A stretch of 64,000 nucleotides of DNA from contig UESW01004770.1 of NCBI GenBank assembly GCA_900491605.1, positions 81,659 to 145,658 of the forward strand. Reading direction: 5' to 3'. Shown piece by piece: positions 31,916 to 43,179 of the stretch; positions within the stretch are counted from its first letter, which is position 1; each line of letters starts with the position of its first letter. Below the pieces are notes generated by a model, which saw only the letters and a list, made by a program, of their open reading frames with translations, was not told where the DNA came from and made no database searches. This DNA comes from Calamus simplicifolius (taxonomy: Eukaryota > Streptophyta > Magnoliopsida > Arecales > Arecaceae). The position numbers and the translations under genes were made by a program.

Positions 31916-32263
31916 TGTTAGATCTCCACGCACACACCGGCGACAAGTCTCATAAATCAAAAGATATCTCGCCCCCTGAGCGGGTGTATAAAAGTACACC
32001 TATGACCCATGGGATTAATGAGCTACGGCCGGACGAGATCTCTTAAGATTTAAAGACCTGACTTGCCTTAATAATTCTTACTGGAAATGGGTCAGGATTC
32101 TAGGATTCACTAGCCTCCTATCCTTAATCTCATTAAGTCTTAGAGCTATGGTTGAGACTTCAATTAGGCTGTTCAATAGGCTATTAGGAGGAAGCGTTGG
32201 TAAGCATAAGGCCAGCAGAAGAGCGTAAGTCTGGCAGTGTTCCCGTCATCCCTAGGAGCCAAA
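31916..32263 (+). other. EPRV leader between primer site and polyprotein
   Basis: About 350 bp without a gene. It holds short unsupported frames and a TATA-like tgtataaaag near 31985, with nothing else to support a second promoter. Confidence 0.5.
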
Positions 32264-33215
32264 ATGAATAGCATAATTAGAAGATTAACTAGAACTCAAA
32301 GATTAGATGAGAATGAAGGCCTAGAAGATAGTGAAACCCGCGATAAGGAACTATTAATGTATTAAATAGATCAGTATCAGCAACTGAAATCGATAAGAAG
32401 ATTCCAACAATTAAATATGATCAGATATATAAGAGAGGAAGCTTTAGCCTCTTTGAGGAACGAAGGGTTAAAATCGCTGAACATGATCTAGACATCAAGT
32501 TAGAAGATGGACAAACTAGTGTTAGGCTTTTTAGGAAAAAGGACATACATTCTTTCAATATTGATGATAGATTTAAATACATGCACATTGCAGCAGTTCA
32601 AGTTGCCATAATCCCAAATCATAGAGAGGGAATGGATAAACCTATATTCATAATATTAAAAGACAATCGCTTCAACGAAGCAGAAGATGCAATTCTTAGT
32701 GCCATTAGTACCAATGTTAGTTGGGGACCTATTTACTTTGAAAACTACCCCAACCTAAGTCTAGCCATAGATGGAGCCATTAAAGACTCCTTAGTTTTAG
32801 ACATAAAGGTAGCAAGATACGAAATATAAACCCAGAATTTAAGCCACTAAGTATTGTCTACAGAATAAGTTATAAAATAATGAAAACCCGAGTCAATGCT
32901 AAAGGGATAAGAAAATCACCTACAGGAAAAACCCTATTTTTAGCAACAGACGAGAGACATCAGTCGGTAGTACCACAAATGAGCGAATGGAAAGGGGTAA
33001 AAATTGAAAACAATTGGACTTTAGAAAAAACTCAGCCTCCTAGGAGATCAGTCAGAGAAAATAGGATAATAAACGAAATAACTCAAGATGATAAAGGAAC
33101 GGTTAGGTATAATTTTAGAAGATCATATAGTATGAGAAATCCCTGTTCAGAAGTAGGAGAAACTAGCCAAAGAAACTTAAAACCTAGAATCAAATGTCCC
33201 GAGTCTATTTTATGA
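32264..33215 (+). pseudogene. EPRV polyprotein N-terminus with movement protein, broken
   Basis: The ATG at 32264 gives 33 codons, then a TAA. The reading continues in another frame from about 32388 to the stop at 32827-32829, and again 32880-33215. The middle segment resembles a 30K-superfamily movement protein: FEERRVKIAEHDLDIKL, then MHIAAVQVAIIP and an Asp/Ile-rich strand at NLSLAIDGAIKDSLVLDIKV. Such proteins widen plasmodesmata for cell-to-cell spread. At least three frame lesions make it non-functional here. The family assignment rests on these segments and on position directly after the primer site. Confidence 0.7.
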
Positions 33216-34010
33216 AGAAGCAAATTATTCTCCCACTTATTCTCAGATGAAAGAAGACATACCAAACCAACTAAACATGATAAAAAGAAAATTTGAGATT
33301 AATAAAGAAAGCATCAGAAAAGACTTTAAAGCAAAGCATAACAAGAAAAAGGTTGACTGGCTATGGAAAACAACCATCCCAGAAGAAAGAGAAGATTTAA
33401 AACAAGAATACTATAAGTTTATGAACACCATGGAATTAGAAATCCCTTATTCACTTGGCTTGAAGAAGAATGTAAGAACAAGAAAATTACAAGCAAATAC
33501 CCTTTAAGTCTCTAGGAGTAATTTGAAGAACTACAGAAAATAAGGAAATAAACTCAGAACACATCCCCTTAGATGAATGTCAGATTAATTATAGGAATCA
33601 AATAGTAATAGCCTCTCCATTTAAAGCCATCAAACCAGAAAATGACAACTACCCAGCAACCAGCAATGAGATTAGAAAGATAGCACAACAAAACAATTAT
33701 AGTAATCAGGCCTTACATACAATATCAGGGCAGTTGAATAAGATAGAAAAGAATCTTGAACAAAAGGTTCAGAACCCAAGGGTAGATCAAATTATAAAAA
33801 TGCAAAAGCCTCTTTTCCAGACAGATAACGGCTGGGAAAAAGGATTTAAAACCAAAGAAGACCTAATAATAGACAAACTAAAGGGAATCAGACTGAATAT
33901 GATATCATCACAAGAATCTAAAAATCGAATAAATAAACTAAAAAATGAAGGACAAACATATTATAGAACACAAAAGGATTATTATCCTAGACCAACTCCC
34001 CCCCAGATAT
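33216..34010 (+). pseudogene. EPRV polyprotein, linker before capsid, broken
   Basis: Lys/Glu-rich viral coding sequence in several frames (about 33220-33507, then from about 33530). It includes a likely coiled region in 33734-33980 (LNKIEKNLEQKVQNP). The product of this stretch is unknown and probably leads into the capsid region. L9 interrupts at 34010, and viral coding continues at about 55156. Confidence 0.65.
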
Positions 34011-35520
34011 TCTCTCCTTCTTCCCGAAGCTTTGTTCCTGGGAGCTTTGAGGGAGGTTCTGGTCGGGTTATGACTGCTCCGGCCTCAACAGCCATTCCTA
34101 TTCTTTCCTCTGAATCTTATTCTCGTATGGCTCGCGATTCTCCTGCTGCCCTGAGCTCTGTTCCTGAGAGCTTTGAGGGAGGGACTGGTCTGGATGAGGT
34201 TTCCGCTGTCTCTGGAAGTTCGTGTGGGAAGCAGTGCCCAATGGATGAGGTTTCTTGGCGCCGCTGTTCGAATGTTTCTAGTCATGCGCTAGCGATGGAG
34301 GCTGGTCATAGTTGGCGCGTGGTTGATCCTGATGTCCCTGTTGTCCCTGGGCATCTTAAGGATGGTATAGCACCAGTTGAGGGAGTTGCGGCCTCTTCGT
34401 CTGCTCCTATCCTTTCCTCTGGACTTCAGATTGGTCTGGGGCCTGATTCATCGTCGAAGGTTTGCTCTCGTTTTCCTCTGAGTTCTCAGAAGCTGGCGTC
34501 TTCTCCCTTTTACCCGGTCCGTTGCGTTTCTTCTGGTTTACCCGTTGGTTCCTCTGCTTCAGATGGCGCTACATTGGTACCCGACTCATGCCTTTTGCCG
34601 GCTTCCTCTGAATTTCAAATTTCTGCATCAAATTTCCCGCCTCTCCTGCCTTCTTCAAATATATCTGCATGTCCTGCTGACGTGGCTCTACCGAAGGCCT
34701 TCTCTGTCCCTCCCAGCGCAGCTGCTGATCTTATGAGCAAGCCTCCCTCCGTCTGTTCATCCCCGCCGCTGCTTTCTTCAAATTCTTCTGTTCTTCCTCC
34801 TAGCGCGGCTATCCCAAAGGCTGCTGATGATAAGAGCCAGCATCATTCTTCTTGGGCGTCTCTAGTCAAAGAGGATCCGGGGCTTATGCAGCTGAAATTC
34901 ATCAAGGCTCCTTCTACTCCGTCTGAAGGCAAAGCCACAGTTAAGATTCCTTCCTCTATAGTTCAAAAGGGTGCCTCTCTATGGAAGTACACCTTGGTGG
35001 GTTTTTTCCTTGACAAGCTTCCTTATTCCCTGGTTCATAATTGTGCTCATCGCCATTGGGGAAAACTGGGTCTATTAGAAGTTCTCTGCAACGGGAACGG
35101 GTTTTTCTTCTTTAAATTCTCTGATTCTGGCAGTTTAAACACTGCATTGGAGGGTGGCCCGTGGTATTTCGGAGGCAGGCCAATTTTCTTAAGGATGTGG
35201 AGTCCTTGTATGAATCTTTCAAAGGAGGGCTTTAAACAGGTACCAATTTGGGCTCATTTTTTCAATGTTCCGCTAGAGTACTGGACGGCCGATGGGCTCA
35301 GCTATCTAGCCAGCATGGTTGGGAAGCCTCTCCATGCGGATAAGATGACCTCCTCTCTAAAGCGCCTCAACTATGCTAGAATCTGTATTGAGATCAACAT
35401 TGAAGATTCACTCCCCAATGCTTTTGATCTTGAATTGGAAGATGGCAGTGTTCTGGAAATCCGCATTGAGTACAACTGGATCCCTAAGAAATGCTCTGTT
35501 TGCAAGGAGTTTGGCCATCT
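34011..35520 (+). pseudogene. L9 ORF1, N-terminal part, fused in frame to EPRV
   Basis: The ORF1 frame is open from the truncation point and is continuous with the upstream viral frame, so one open frame of 601 codons (33734-35539) joins viral and LINE sequence. The ORF1 part has the NFPPL motif (about 34635), SSWASLVKEDPGLMQLKFIK, the DUF4283-like domain (GFFLDKLPYSLVHNCAHRHW, GGPWYFGGRPIFLRMW, HFFNVPLEYW) and the first half of the zinc knuckle (CSVCKEFGHL). L10 inserted between the knuckle His and its last Cys. Confidence 0.9.
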
Positions 35521-35760
35521 TTTTTTTTTTTTTTTTTGAAAGGTAAATGTGTGAGATGTATTAATAAGAAAGTGAAAATATAAGTACAGGTACTCGGGGC
35601 ATACCCCGGATCACAATATGGGAAGAAAACCCCAGTTGGATTACATCCACCAAGGGTTACGCAGCAAGCAAATGGAAGAGAATACCCACAGTAATGGTAA
35701 CCCAACCCACAAAGAAACCAAGCATCTAACAAAGGAGCTCAAAACGAGTGAAAGACAAGA
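35521..35760 (-). other. L10 3' UTR, hairpin and poly(A)
   Basis: Hairpin cggggtatgccccg (sense) at 35595-35608, then gtacctgtactta and the terminal tttacctttc plus A-tract. Confidence 0.75.
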
Positions 35761-36645
35761 TCAATCCAGTAGGGAAGCGGGTAGCTGCCACCTATCTAGC
35801 AGCTGTAGATTAGTAGCATTCCTGGGAAACTTTTCTCCTCAAGCTTTAGCCTAACTGATTCATGATCTTGGTAACGATGCCGATCTCATTAAGAGGCAAC
35901 CGCCCATGCATGCGAGAGTTCCTTTCATTCCAAATGTAATAGACAGAAGCTCCCAAAGCCAGCCTGCTAAGAGAGGATTGAAGATTTGCACCATTAATGT
36001 TTCTGCTGAGCCACGGCCTCAGACGCTCCCAAGAAGAAGGGTAATGATATAGATTACATTTGCCAGCTATGGACTGCCAAACCCGAAAGGAGAAGGGGCA
36101 ACTAAAAAATAGATGACCATGGTCCTCAATTCGATCTTGGCATAATGAGCAAGTCATATGACTGAGAATACCAAATGATACCAGGCGGTCCTGAGTAGAA
36201 AGTCTACCTCTAATAGCTAGCCATAAAATAAAGGAGTGCCTCGGGATATGATGCTTAAACCAAAGTAAGTGAGCCCAATCAACACAGAGGGAAGGAGATC
36301 GGAGGATATTCCAAACCTTTTTAATGGAGAAAACGGAAGATCCATCCCATAAAACCCTATCGTGGGTGCTGCAGTCAGGGGAGAGAGGGAGCGGGTCTCT
36401 TCTTTCAAAGTGATCAGCTCAACCGAATTTGAAACAGGCCACTCCCAAGTTCCAAAAGAAATAATAGCACTAACCTTTGCATCCTTTGAAAGACCCGAAT
36501 CAATAATAACTCTAGCGTGAGTAGAGGAGCAAATGGGGCCTTGAGGTTTCCAAGAATCAAACCAAAGAGAAGTGTTAGAGCCATTCCCCACTTTAACAGA
36601 GATGAAATCCTTCACTCTACCCCGCATCTTGAGAATTTTCCTCCA
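35761..36645 (-). pseudogene. L10 ORF2 C-terminal fragment, frameshifted
   Basis: Minus strand: RGRVKDFISVKVGNGSNTSL to about 36390, then a frameshift, then the zf-RVT Cys/His cluster (CSLCQDRIEDHGHLFFSC) to about 35860. Another one-base loss comes near 35860 and again before the family stop position at 35761. A dead fragment. Confidence 0.85.
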
Positions 36646-37336
36646 AGTTTGGCCATCTTTCCAGCAAATGCAAAAAGGTTAGCCATCAGGTTTGGGTTTC
36701 GAAAGCGCCCAGCATTCCTCTTATCCTCAAGCTGATGGGGATTGGAAGCTGGTCTCTTCGCACCGGAAGGAGATGCCTGATGTGCAGTCCTCCCCTTCTA
36801 GGAGTCAGCATGCCCTCAATCCTATTGTTCAGGCTGTTCCTCATTCAATGGCCATTTCGAATGACTCTCTCACATCTACAGGTTTGCGCAGATCCAACAA
36901 TCATTTTGATATTCTACATTTGGATGCCGATCCGTCTGCAGCTTTAGAGGGGTCTGATTATGCTCCTAATGTTGATTCATTGAGTCATGCGGCCCTGCCA
37001 TCTCTTAAGAGATCAATCTCTTATTCTGATTGTGCTCCTAATGTTGTTTCATCGGGTCCTGATGATGTCTCTTTGGTATCAAAAGATCAGAGGGGAAATT
37101 CTGCTGCACCTAATGCGGTAGGCTCCACCTGCTCTTTGGAGGACTCCTCCTCTCATGGCTGTGAGGACCCTTCTCCTCTTTCGTCCCCTTCATGCACTCC
37201 GCTTCTTGCAAGGAAACTCATCATGGTTGACGAAGTGGAAAGAAAACAGGGCAGGAAGAAGAAGGATAAGAAGAAGACCGGGAGCTCTAGTCACTCCAGG
37301 GGGAACTCCTCCTTGTACTCCAAATGTTTAAACTAG
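36646..37336 (+). pseudogene. L9 ORF1, C-terminal part
   Basis: Resumes with the last Cys of the zinc knuckle (SSKCKKVSHQVWV-like). One frame shift is near 36690, then the frame is open to the stop at 37334-37336. The Ser-rich linker has no Asp-Pro repeats, and the C-terminal motif is CTPLLARKLIMVDEVERKQ with Lys-rich end. The stop lies 13 nt past the next ATG at 37324, as in L5. Confidence 0.87.
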
Positions 37337-37967
37337 CTTCTTGGTTCAGTCGGGGTCTTAATGATCCTGCTAAAGATACGAAAGTTCGCTTCTTGGCTCT
37401 TTCTCAATATCTCTCTTGTATAGCTCTTCTTGAATCTAAAATTAAAGCTTGCAACAAAGATAAGGTCTTTATGAGCTTGTTTCATGGATGTTTCTGTGCT
37501 ATCTTTATGATGGTGTGATCTGGATTCAGATAGCTTCCCATCCTCCTTCTGCTGTCCCTCCTCCCGTCGGGGCTTGGAAGCCGATGCTCAGTCATGGAAA
37601 GGAAGGTTTGGTTAAGCTCTTCCCTCCATCAAATGTTCAGCAATCTCATCTTTCAATGGCCATCTCTCTTGCTGTCGATCCGACTGCTGCTGAGGATTCG
37701 GCTGCTACAGTTGATCCGGCGGCGGATGACCCGTTAGCAGCTGACGATCCGATTAAAGCTGACGATCCGATTGTTGCATTTGACGATCCGATTGTAGCAT
37801 TTGACGATCCGATTGTAGCATTTGACGATCTGATTGTTGCATTTGACGATCCGATTGTAGCTTTTGACGATCCGATTGTTTCTTTTGACGATCCGATTGT
37901 TGCTCTAGCTGCCTTGGGTGTCCCGATGGCTTGTTCCAGAGGGAATCTCTCCATGAACTCCAAATGA
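37324..37967 (+). pseudogene. L9 middle frame: endonuclease stub plus Asp-Pro heptads
   Basis: The ATG at 37324 opens 64 codons resembling the start of an ORF2 endonuclease (SWFSRGLNDPAKDTKVRF, CIALLESKIKACNKDK) but with Phe in place of the conserved Asn of WN-IRGL. A frame shift near 37490 leads to a second frame (to 37967). This second frame has seven FDDPIVA-type heptads and the GNLSMNSK end typical of ORF1 tails from the L4/L11 subfamily. ORF2 starts at 37964 in an ATGA overlap. The same architecture in one frame is present in L12. It is not a normal LINE component. Confidence 0.82.
37761..37907 (+). repeat. 21-bp coding minisatellite, seven units
   Basis: Seven consecutive 21-bp units starting gacgatccgattgt encode DDPIVAF-type heptads. 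One unit has a Pro-to-Leu change (gatctg). Neighbouring DDP units at 37725-37760 are less regular. Confidence 0.92.
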
Positions 37968-40065
37968 TTAAGCTTTCCTCCTGGAATGTTCGGGGTCTAA
38001 ATGATCCCTCAAAGCACTCGGAGATCCGTCATCTTGTTCATTCCCAGAATCTCTCTTGTCTCGCTCTTCTTGAGACAAAGATCAAGGAATGTAATAAAGA
38101 GGAACTTCAATCCTGCTTGATCAAAGGCTGGTATTGTGTTAATTGCTATGATGGTGATAGCTCCGGAAGGATTTGGATTTGGTGGAACCCAAAACTCCTT
38201 CATGCTGAAGTTGTTTCCATGCATGATCAGATCATTCACCTCTCTATTACTATTCGGGATAGTGGTGTTAAGTTCGCTGTCTCGTTTGTTTATGGAGCTT
38301 CTGATGCTACGGCCAGAAAGCAGCTTTGGGCCATTTTGAAAGACCAAGCAAAGTCTTTTTCTCATTTGCCTTGGATTATTCTGGGTGATTTTAATGCAAT
38401 CCGTTATAGACATGAAAGAAAAGGAGGCAGCAGTGAGTGGCCCAGCTTTATGAATGATCTAAATGATGTTCTCTTTGAAGCCGGTTTGGATGATCTGAGA
38501 TTTGGAGGTCCTCTATTCACTTGGCACAACTCTAGAGTGAACGGGCACATCTTGCGGAAGCTGGACAGAGCTCTCGTCAACCATTTGTGGATCCATTCGT
38601 TTGCTCAATCGTATGCTGAGTTCCTTCCCTTTGGGCTGTCTGATCACTCGCCGATTGTGGTTAAGCTTGGGATTTCTCTTCCCCGGTTCAAATCTCCTTT
38701 TAAATTCTTCAACTTCTGGACTGAATTTGAAGAATTTTTCCCTTTGGTTGAGAAGATTTGGGACTCCCAGGTTAGTGGTCATGCCATGTTTAAACTTTAT
38801 AGTAAGCTTAAACTTGTTAAATCTGCCTTGAGAGATCTTAGTAGGCGCAAGAACGCTCTTATCAACGGTGACCTTGCCCATCTCCGATCCGAGCTTGCTG
38901 GTCTGCAATCATCTATCGCGGCGGGCAACAACGGAAAGGATATCGTGGAGAAGGAAATTGCTTGTGTTAATCGGCTCCATCTTGCTTGCAAAGGAAAGGA
39001 GAGCTATGCTAGGCAGCGAAGTAGGATCCAATGGTTGAAAGAGGGGGACCAATGCTCTTCCTTCTTCTTCAATTCTGTTAAGGGCCGAATCAATGTAAAC
39101 AAGATCAACTGCATCCAGAAGGACAATGGTGAATGGATCCGGGAGAAGGACCAGATTGCCCAAGAGGTTGTCAGCTTCTTCAGCCAGCTCCTTGGTTCGA
39201 ACAGTAGCACCGGATGCTGCGGAAGAGATGAGCTCTCAGGGTATGTTGACTGCGTTTTATCTCCTGAGCAATCAAGGTATTTATGCTGCGAATTTACGGA
39301 GGATGATATCAAAGATGCTCTGTTTAGCCTTCACCCAAACAAAGCTCCAGGACCGGATGGGTTTAATGCCTTCTTTTTTCAGAAATCCTGGCACATTGTT
39401 GGATCTGACTTCACTACAGCTATCAAGGAATTTTTCTCTAATGGTCTTCTTCTCAAGGAGGTCAATTGCACGATTATTGCTCTCATCCCTAAGATCCCAA
39501 ATGCTTCAAGATTGAAGGACTTCAGGCCGATATCCTGTTGCAATACTGTGTATAAATGCATCTCTAAGCTCCTTGCTAATCGGCTGAAGCACGTCCTGCC
39601 ATCGTTTATTAATGATGCTCAGTCTGCTTTTGTTAAAGGAAGACACATAGGCGACAACATTTTGTTAGCTCAGGAGCTGGTCCGAGGATACCACCTTCCC
39701 TCCTCCTCTTCAAACTGTGCCCTAAAGATTGATCTAATGAAGGCCTTCGATTCTGTTAGATGGGACTTCCTGTGGGATTCCCTCCAGCTTCTTGGATTTC
39801 CTCCAGTCTTCATAAGTTGGATCAGTTCCTGCGTCTCTTCTGCAAAGTTCTCTGTGGCTATTAATGGTGAACTCAACGGTTTCTTTGATGGGAAGAAAGG
39901 CCTTCGTCAAGGGGACCCTATATCTCCTTATTTATTTGTTATATGCATGGATATTTTCTCTCGGATCCTTGACCGGAAAATCCAAGCTTCCTCCTCTTTC
40001 AAGTTTCACTGGAGGTGTCGGAAATCCAAACTATCTCATTTATGCTTTGCGGATGATTTGATGGT
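37964..40065 (+). pseudogene. L9 ORF2, endonuclease and RT part
   Basis: Starts at the ATG 37964 (ATGA overlap with the middle frame). The endonuclease (WNVRGLND, GDFNAIRYRHERKGG, SDHSPIVV) and RT (APGPDGFNAFFFQKSW, KAFDSVRWDFLW, GLRQGDPISPYLFVICMD, CFADDLMV) are in one unbroken frame until L11 cuts it inside the codons after the catalytic FADD. It continues at 53317. Confidence 0.93.
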
Positions 40066-40160
40066 ATTGAAACCGAGGATGCGCTCTCTCTCTAACCTGG
40101 GAGCTTCTCTCTCTAACCGGTCTCTCTCTGCTCCTTCCGCCTCTCCCATCTGATCTGGTC
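40066..40160 (+). promoter_or_regulatory. L11 5' UTR with CT-rich repeats
   Basis: Three short CT-rich units (gcgctctctctctaacc, gagcttctctctctaacc, ggtctctctctgctcc) lie between the TSD and the ATG at 40161. They correspond to the duplicated motif of L2 and L12. Promoter role inferred. Confidence 0.5.
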
Positions 40161-42273
40161 ATGGCGGATCTTCCCGGCTTGCCATCATCGGGTGGAGATG
40201 GGTCTGCTTCGACTTCTGTTTCTAAGGGGGTCTCTTATGGTATAGCCCTGGATGAGGTTTCTTTGGATTCCTCATCCATCTCTATTCCAGTCAATGTTCC
40301 TCCGTTTTCTTCTCTCATTGGTGATGGAGGTTCTTGCAGAGCGAATGATGCGCTCTCTCTCATTGGTGATGGAGTATCTTCCTCCCGGCTTCTTGATGAT
40401 CCCATCTCTCTTGCTTTGGGTTATCATTTGGTAGAGGATTATGCCGAGTCTTCCAGATTTGGTCTGTTTGCTGCTGATGTGGAGTGTAGAGCGCTCCATG
40501 ATCTTGGTGCTGTTTCCTCCTTGCCCGATCTTGTGCTGAATACTGGTCTCGTTTCTTCTCCTAGCTCTCGGCCGTACCAGCATACACCCCTTTACCCGGT
40601 CCGTCCTTCCCAGCCATCAAATCTGGTACGCTTGCTGTCACCTTCTGTCCCTCCTTCTGGACCCTTTTCAAATCCACGGCAGGCTCCTTCAGCTTTGGAT
40701 TTTAGAGGCCAGTGCTTCCCGCCTCTAAATATCGCTGCCGATATTTCAAATACTTCTGGTGACTCTAGTTTTCAAAATCCATCGCGCCCGTCTCCATTTG
40801 CTGACGTCACTGCGGCTCCCCCTGTTCCTCTCCCGAAGGCTTCTTCTTCTCCTATTCTTGGGGCTGCAGCGGGTCCAGTTGGTGCTCAATCTTCCTGGGC
40901 TTCGCTTGTCAAGGATTGTTCTGCTTCTATGGAGCTTGCTTATATTAAGCCGGTGGTTTCGGACATTGAGGGCAATGTTAGGATTAAGCTCCCTGCCTCT
41001 GTGGCTCATAAGGGAGCTTCTATCTGGCATAATACCATTGTTGGATTCTTCCTTGACAAGCTGCCCTTCTCCTTGGTTCAAGCGTGTGCTCAGAGGCATT
41101 GGGGGAAGTCTGGGCTTACAGATGTTCTGTGTAATGGAAATGGATTCTTCTTTTTCAAATTCTCTGATCCAGTTAGAGTAGCTGATGCTTTGGAAGGGGG
41201 TCCTTGGTATTTTGGAGGCAGGCCAATATTCCTAAAGCGCTGGTCTCCGTGTATGAATCTCTCCAAGGAGGGCTGTAAGAAAGTTCCTATTTGGGCTCTT
41301 CTATAATGTTCCGTTGGAGTATTGGACGGAGGAAGGCCTCAGTTATATTGCCAGCATGGTTGGGAAACCTCTACATGCAGATAAGATGACATCCTCACTA
41401 AGGCGTTTAAGCTATGCCCGTATATGCATTGAGATTGACATAGATGCTTCTCTCCCCAAGGCGTTTGACTTAGAATTGGAAGACGGTAGTATTTCTGGGA
41501 TCCAAATTGAGTATAATTGGGTTCCAAAGAGGTGCTCCGTGTGTAAGGAATTTGGCCACCTTCCATCTAGCTGCAAGAAGGTTAGTCATCAAGTATGGAT
41601 TCCCAAATCCTCTCATCTTAACTCAAAATCTGTTTCAGATGGAGATTGTCAGCTTGTGGAAAACCATCGTAGGGATGTATCCTCTCCTCCCAAGGCTCAG
41701 AATGCTCCTCCTTCAAAGGCTCAGGTTGGCCCTACTTCCATGGCATCTCCAAGGATTCTTTCTCCTGCGCGTGAGTTGCGCAGCTCTGTCAACAGCTTTG
41801 CTGCCCTTCGTTCGCTTGATGAGGATCCGATTGCAGCTGTTGATGATCCGAATGGTTCAAGACTTGGTGATCCGACTCGAGTTGACGATCCGTTTGGTTC
41901 AGGAGTCGGGGATCCGTTTGCAGCTGACGATCCGATTGGTGAAAGAGTTGGTGATCCGATAGCTGTTGACGATCCGATTGGTACAGGAGCTGGGGATCCG
42001 ATTGTATTTGACGATCCGAATGGATTGATTGTCCCGATGGCCAGTTCCTCTGTTTTTCCTGTTGGGGACTCCTCCCTCTCTGCATTGCCCCCCCCCATTA
42101 TTGGTAGTGAGGTCTCTTCCCCCTCCTCGTCTTCATCTAGCACTCCTCTCCTGGCTAGGAGGCTCATTATGATTGATGAAGTTGAGGGAAAGCTGGGTAG
42201 GAAGAAGAAGGACAAGAAGAAGATTGGTAGCTCTGGTAACTCCAGAGGGAAGCTCTCCATGAATTCCAAATGA
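40161..42273 (+). pseudogene. L11 ORF1, one frameshift
   Basis: From the ATG at 40161 the frame is open to 41306. A short deletion near 41297 (after VPIWA) shifts the frame, and reading continues in a second frame to the stop at 42271-42273. It shows SSWASLVKDCSASMELAYIK, the DUF4283-like domain (GFFLDKLPFSLVQACAQRHW, GGPWYFGGRPIFLKRW), the zinc knuckle at 41533-41574, an Asp-Pro-rich stretch at about 41820-42030 and the C-terminal motif TPLLARRLIMIDEVEGKL with Lys-rich tail. Apart from this lesion it is full length (about 700 codons). Confidence 0.9.
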
Positions 42274-43074
42274 TTAAGCTTGCTTCATGGAATATTCGGG
42301 GTCTAAATGATCCTATAAAGCAATCGGAGGTTCGTCACTTGGTACATTCTCAAAGGCTCTCTTGTATAGCTCTCCTAGAAACTAAGATTAATGCATTCAA
42401 TAAAGAAAAGATCCAAATGAGCTTGATTCACGGCTGGCACTGTGCTAACTTTTATGATGGTTCTGGATCCGGTAGGATCTGGATTTGGTGGGATCCAAAC
42501 ATTCTTCAGGCTGATGCTGTTTCCAAGCATGACCAGGTTATCCACCTTTCTCTCACTCTTCTAAACTCTGGAGTTAAATTAGCTGCCTCCTTTGTCTATG
42601 GAGTTAATGATGTCATTGCTAGAAGACAGCTTTGGACTAATTTGAAGAAGCAAGCAGGTTCCTTTTCCCAACTGCCGTGGATTGTAATGGGGGACTTCAA
42701 TGCCATTAGATTTCGTCATGAAAGGAAAGGAGGCAGTCTTGAGTGGCCTAGCTACATGGATGAGTTAAACGATACATTGTTTGAAGCCGGGCTGGAGGAT
42801 CTACGGTTCAGTGGATGCCTTTTCACCTGGCACAACTCTAGATCGACTGGGCTTATCCTTAGGAAACTGGATAGAGCTATTGTTAATTCTCTGTGGCATC
42901 AATCTTTTGCCCAATCTTATGCAGAATTTCTTCCTTTCGGGCTATCTGATCACTCTCCTGTGGTGGTGAATCTTGGGATTAATCATCCCCTTTACAAATG
43001 TCCTTTCAAATTCTTCAATTTCTGGACTGAATTTGATGAATTCAATTCATTAATTGACAAGATCTGGAGCACCC
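42270..43074 (+). pseudogene. L11 ORF2, endonuclease part
   Basis: The ATG at 42270 overlaps the ORF1 stop in ATGA. The endonuclease is complete: WNIRGLND, LLETKI, GDFNAIRFRHERKGG, SDHSPVVV. L12 interrupts just after the segment reading KIWS. The frame resumes at 50263 in register, because the 7188 nt between are divisible by three. Confidence 0.92.
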
Positions 43075-43179
43075 ATTAACTGAGAGAAAGATGGGAGCTT
43101 CTCTCTCTCTCTAAGATGGGAGCTTCTCTCTCTAAGATCCCGCTCTTCCGTGTTTCATCGCTTTCTCTCTGCGATCTCC
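43075..43179 (+). promoter_or_regulatory. L12 5' UTR with duplicated CT-rich motif
   Basis: Two tandem copies of a unit containing agatgggagcttctctctct at about 43088-43136, just upstream of the ATG at 43180. Same position and core as in L2. Promoter role inferred. Confidence 0.55.

Larger units (their letters stand above)
35521..36645 (-). mobile_element. 5'-truncated LINE L10 inserted in L9 ORF1
   Basis: Poly(T) 35521-35537. The TSD agtttggccatct is at 35508-35520 and 36646-36658. Nearly identical to L3 over the shared ~660 bp but ~450 bp longer at the 5' side. Confidence 0.94.

Noticed and set aside
31985..31994. Second TATA box (tgtataaaag) after the primer-binding site
   Set aside because: Isolated motif with no supporting downstream leader or repeated upstream elements. 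AT-rich context makes chance likely.
31902..34010. LTR retrotransposon (primer-binding site next to an LTR)
   Set aside because: No second LTR copy is seen, and a movement-protein-like region follows. RNase H/RT order and motifs fit Caulimoviridae. The tRNA-Met site is shared by both groups.
37324..37518. Independent host gene between ORF1 and ORF2 of L9
   Set aside because: The frame aligns with the L12 middle frame and with the ORF2 endonuclease start, so it is LINE-derived.
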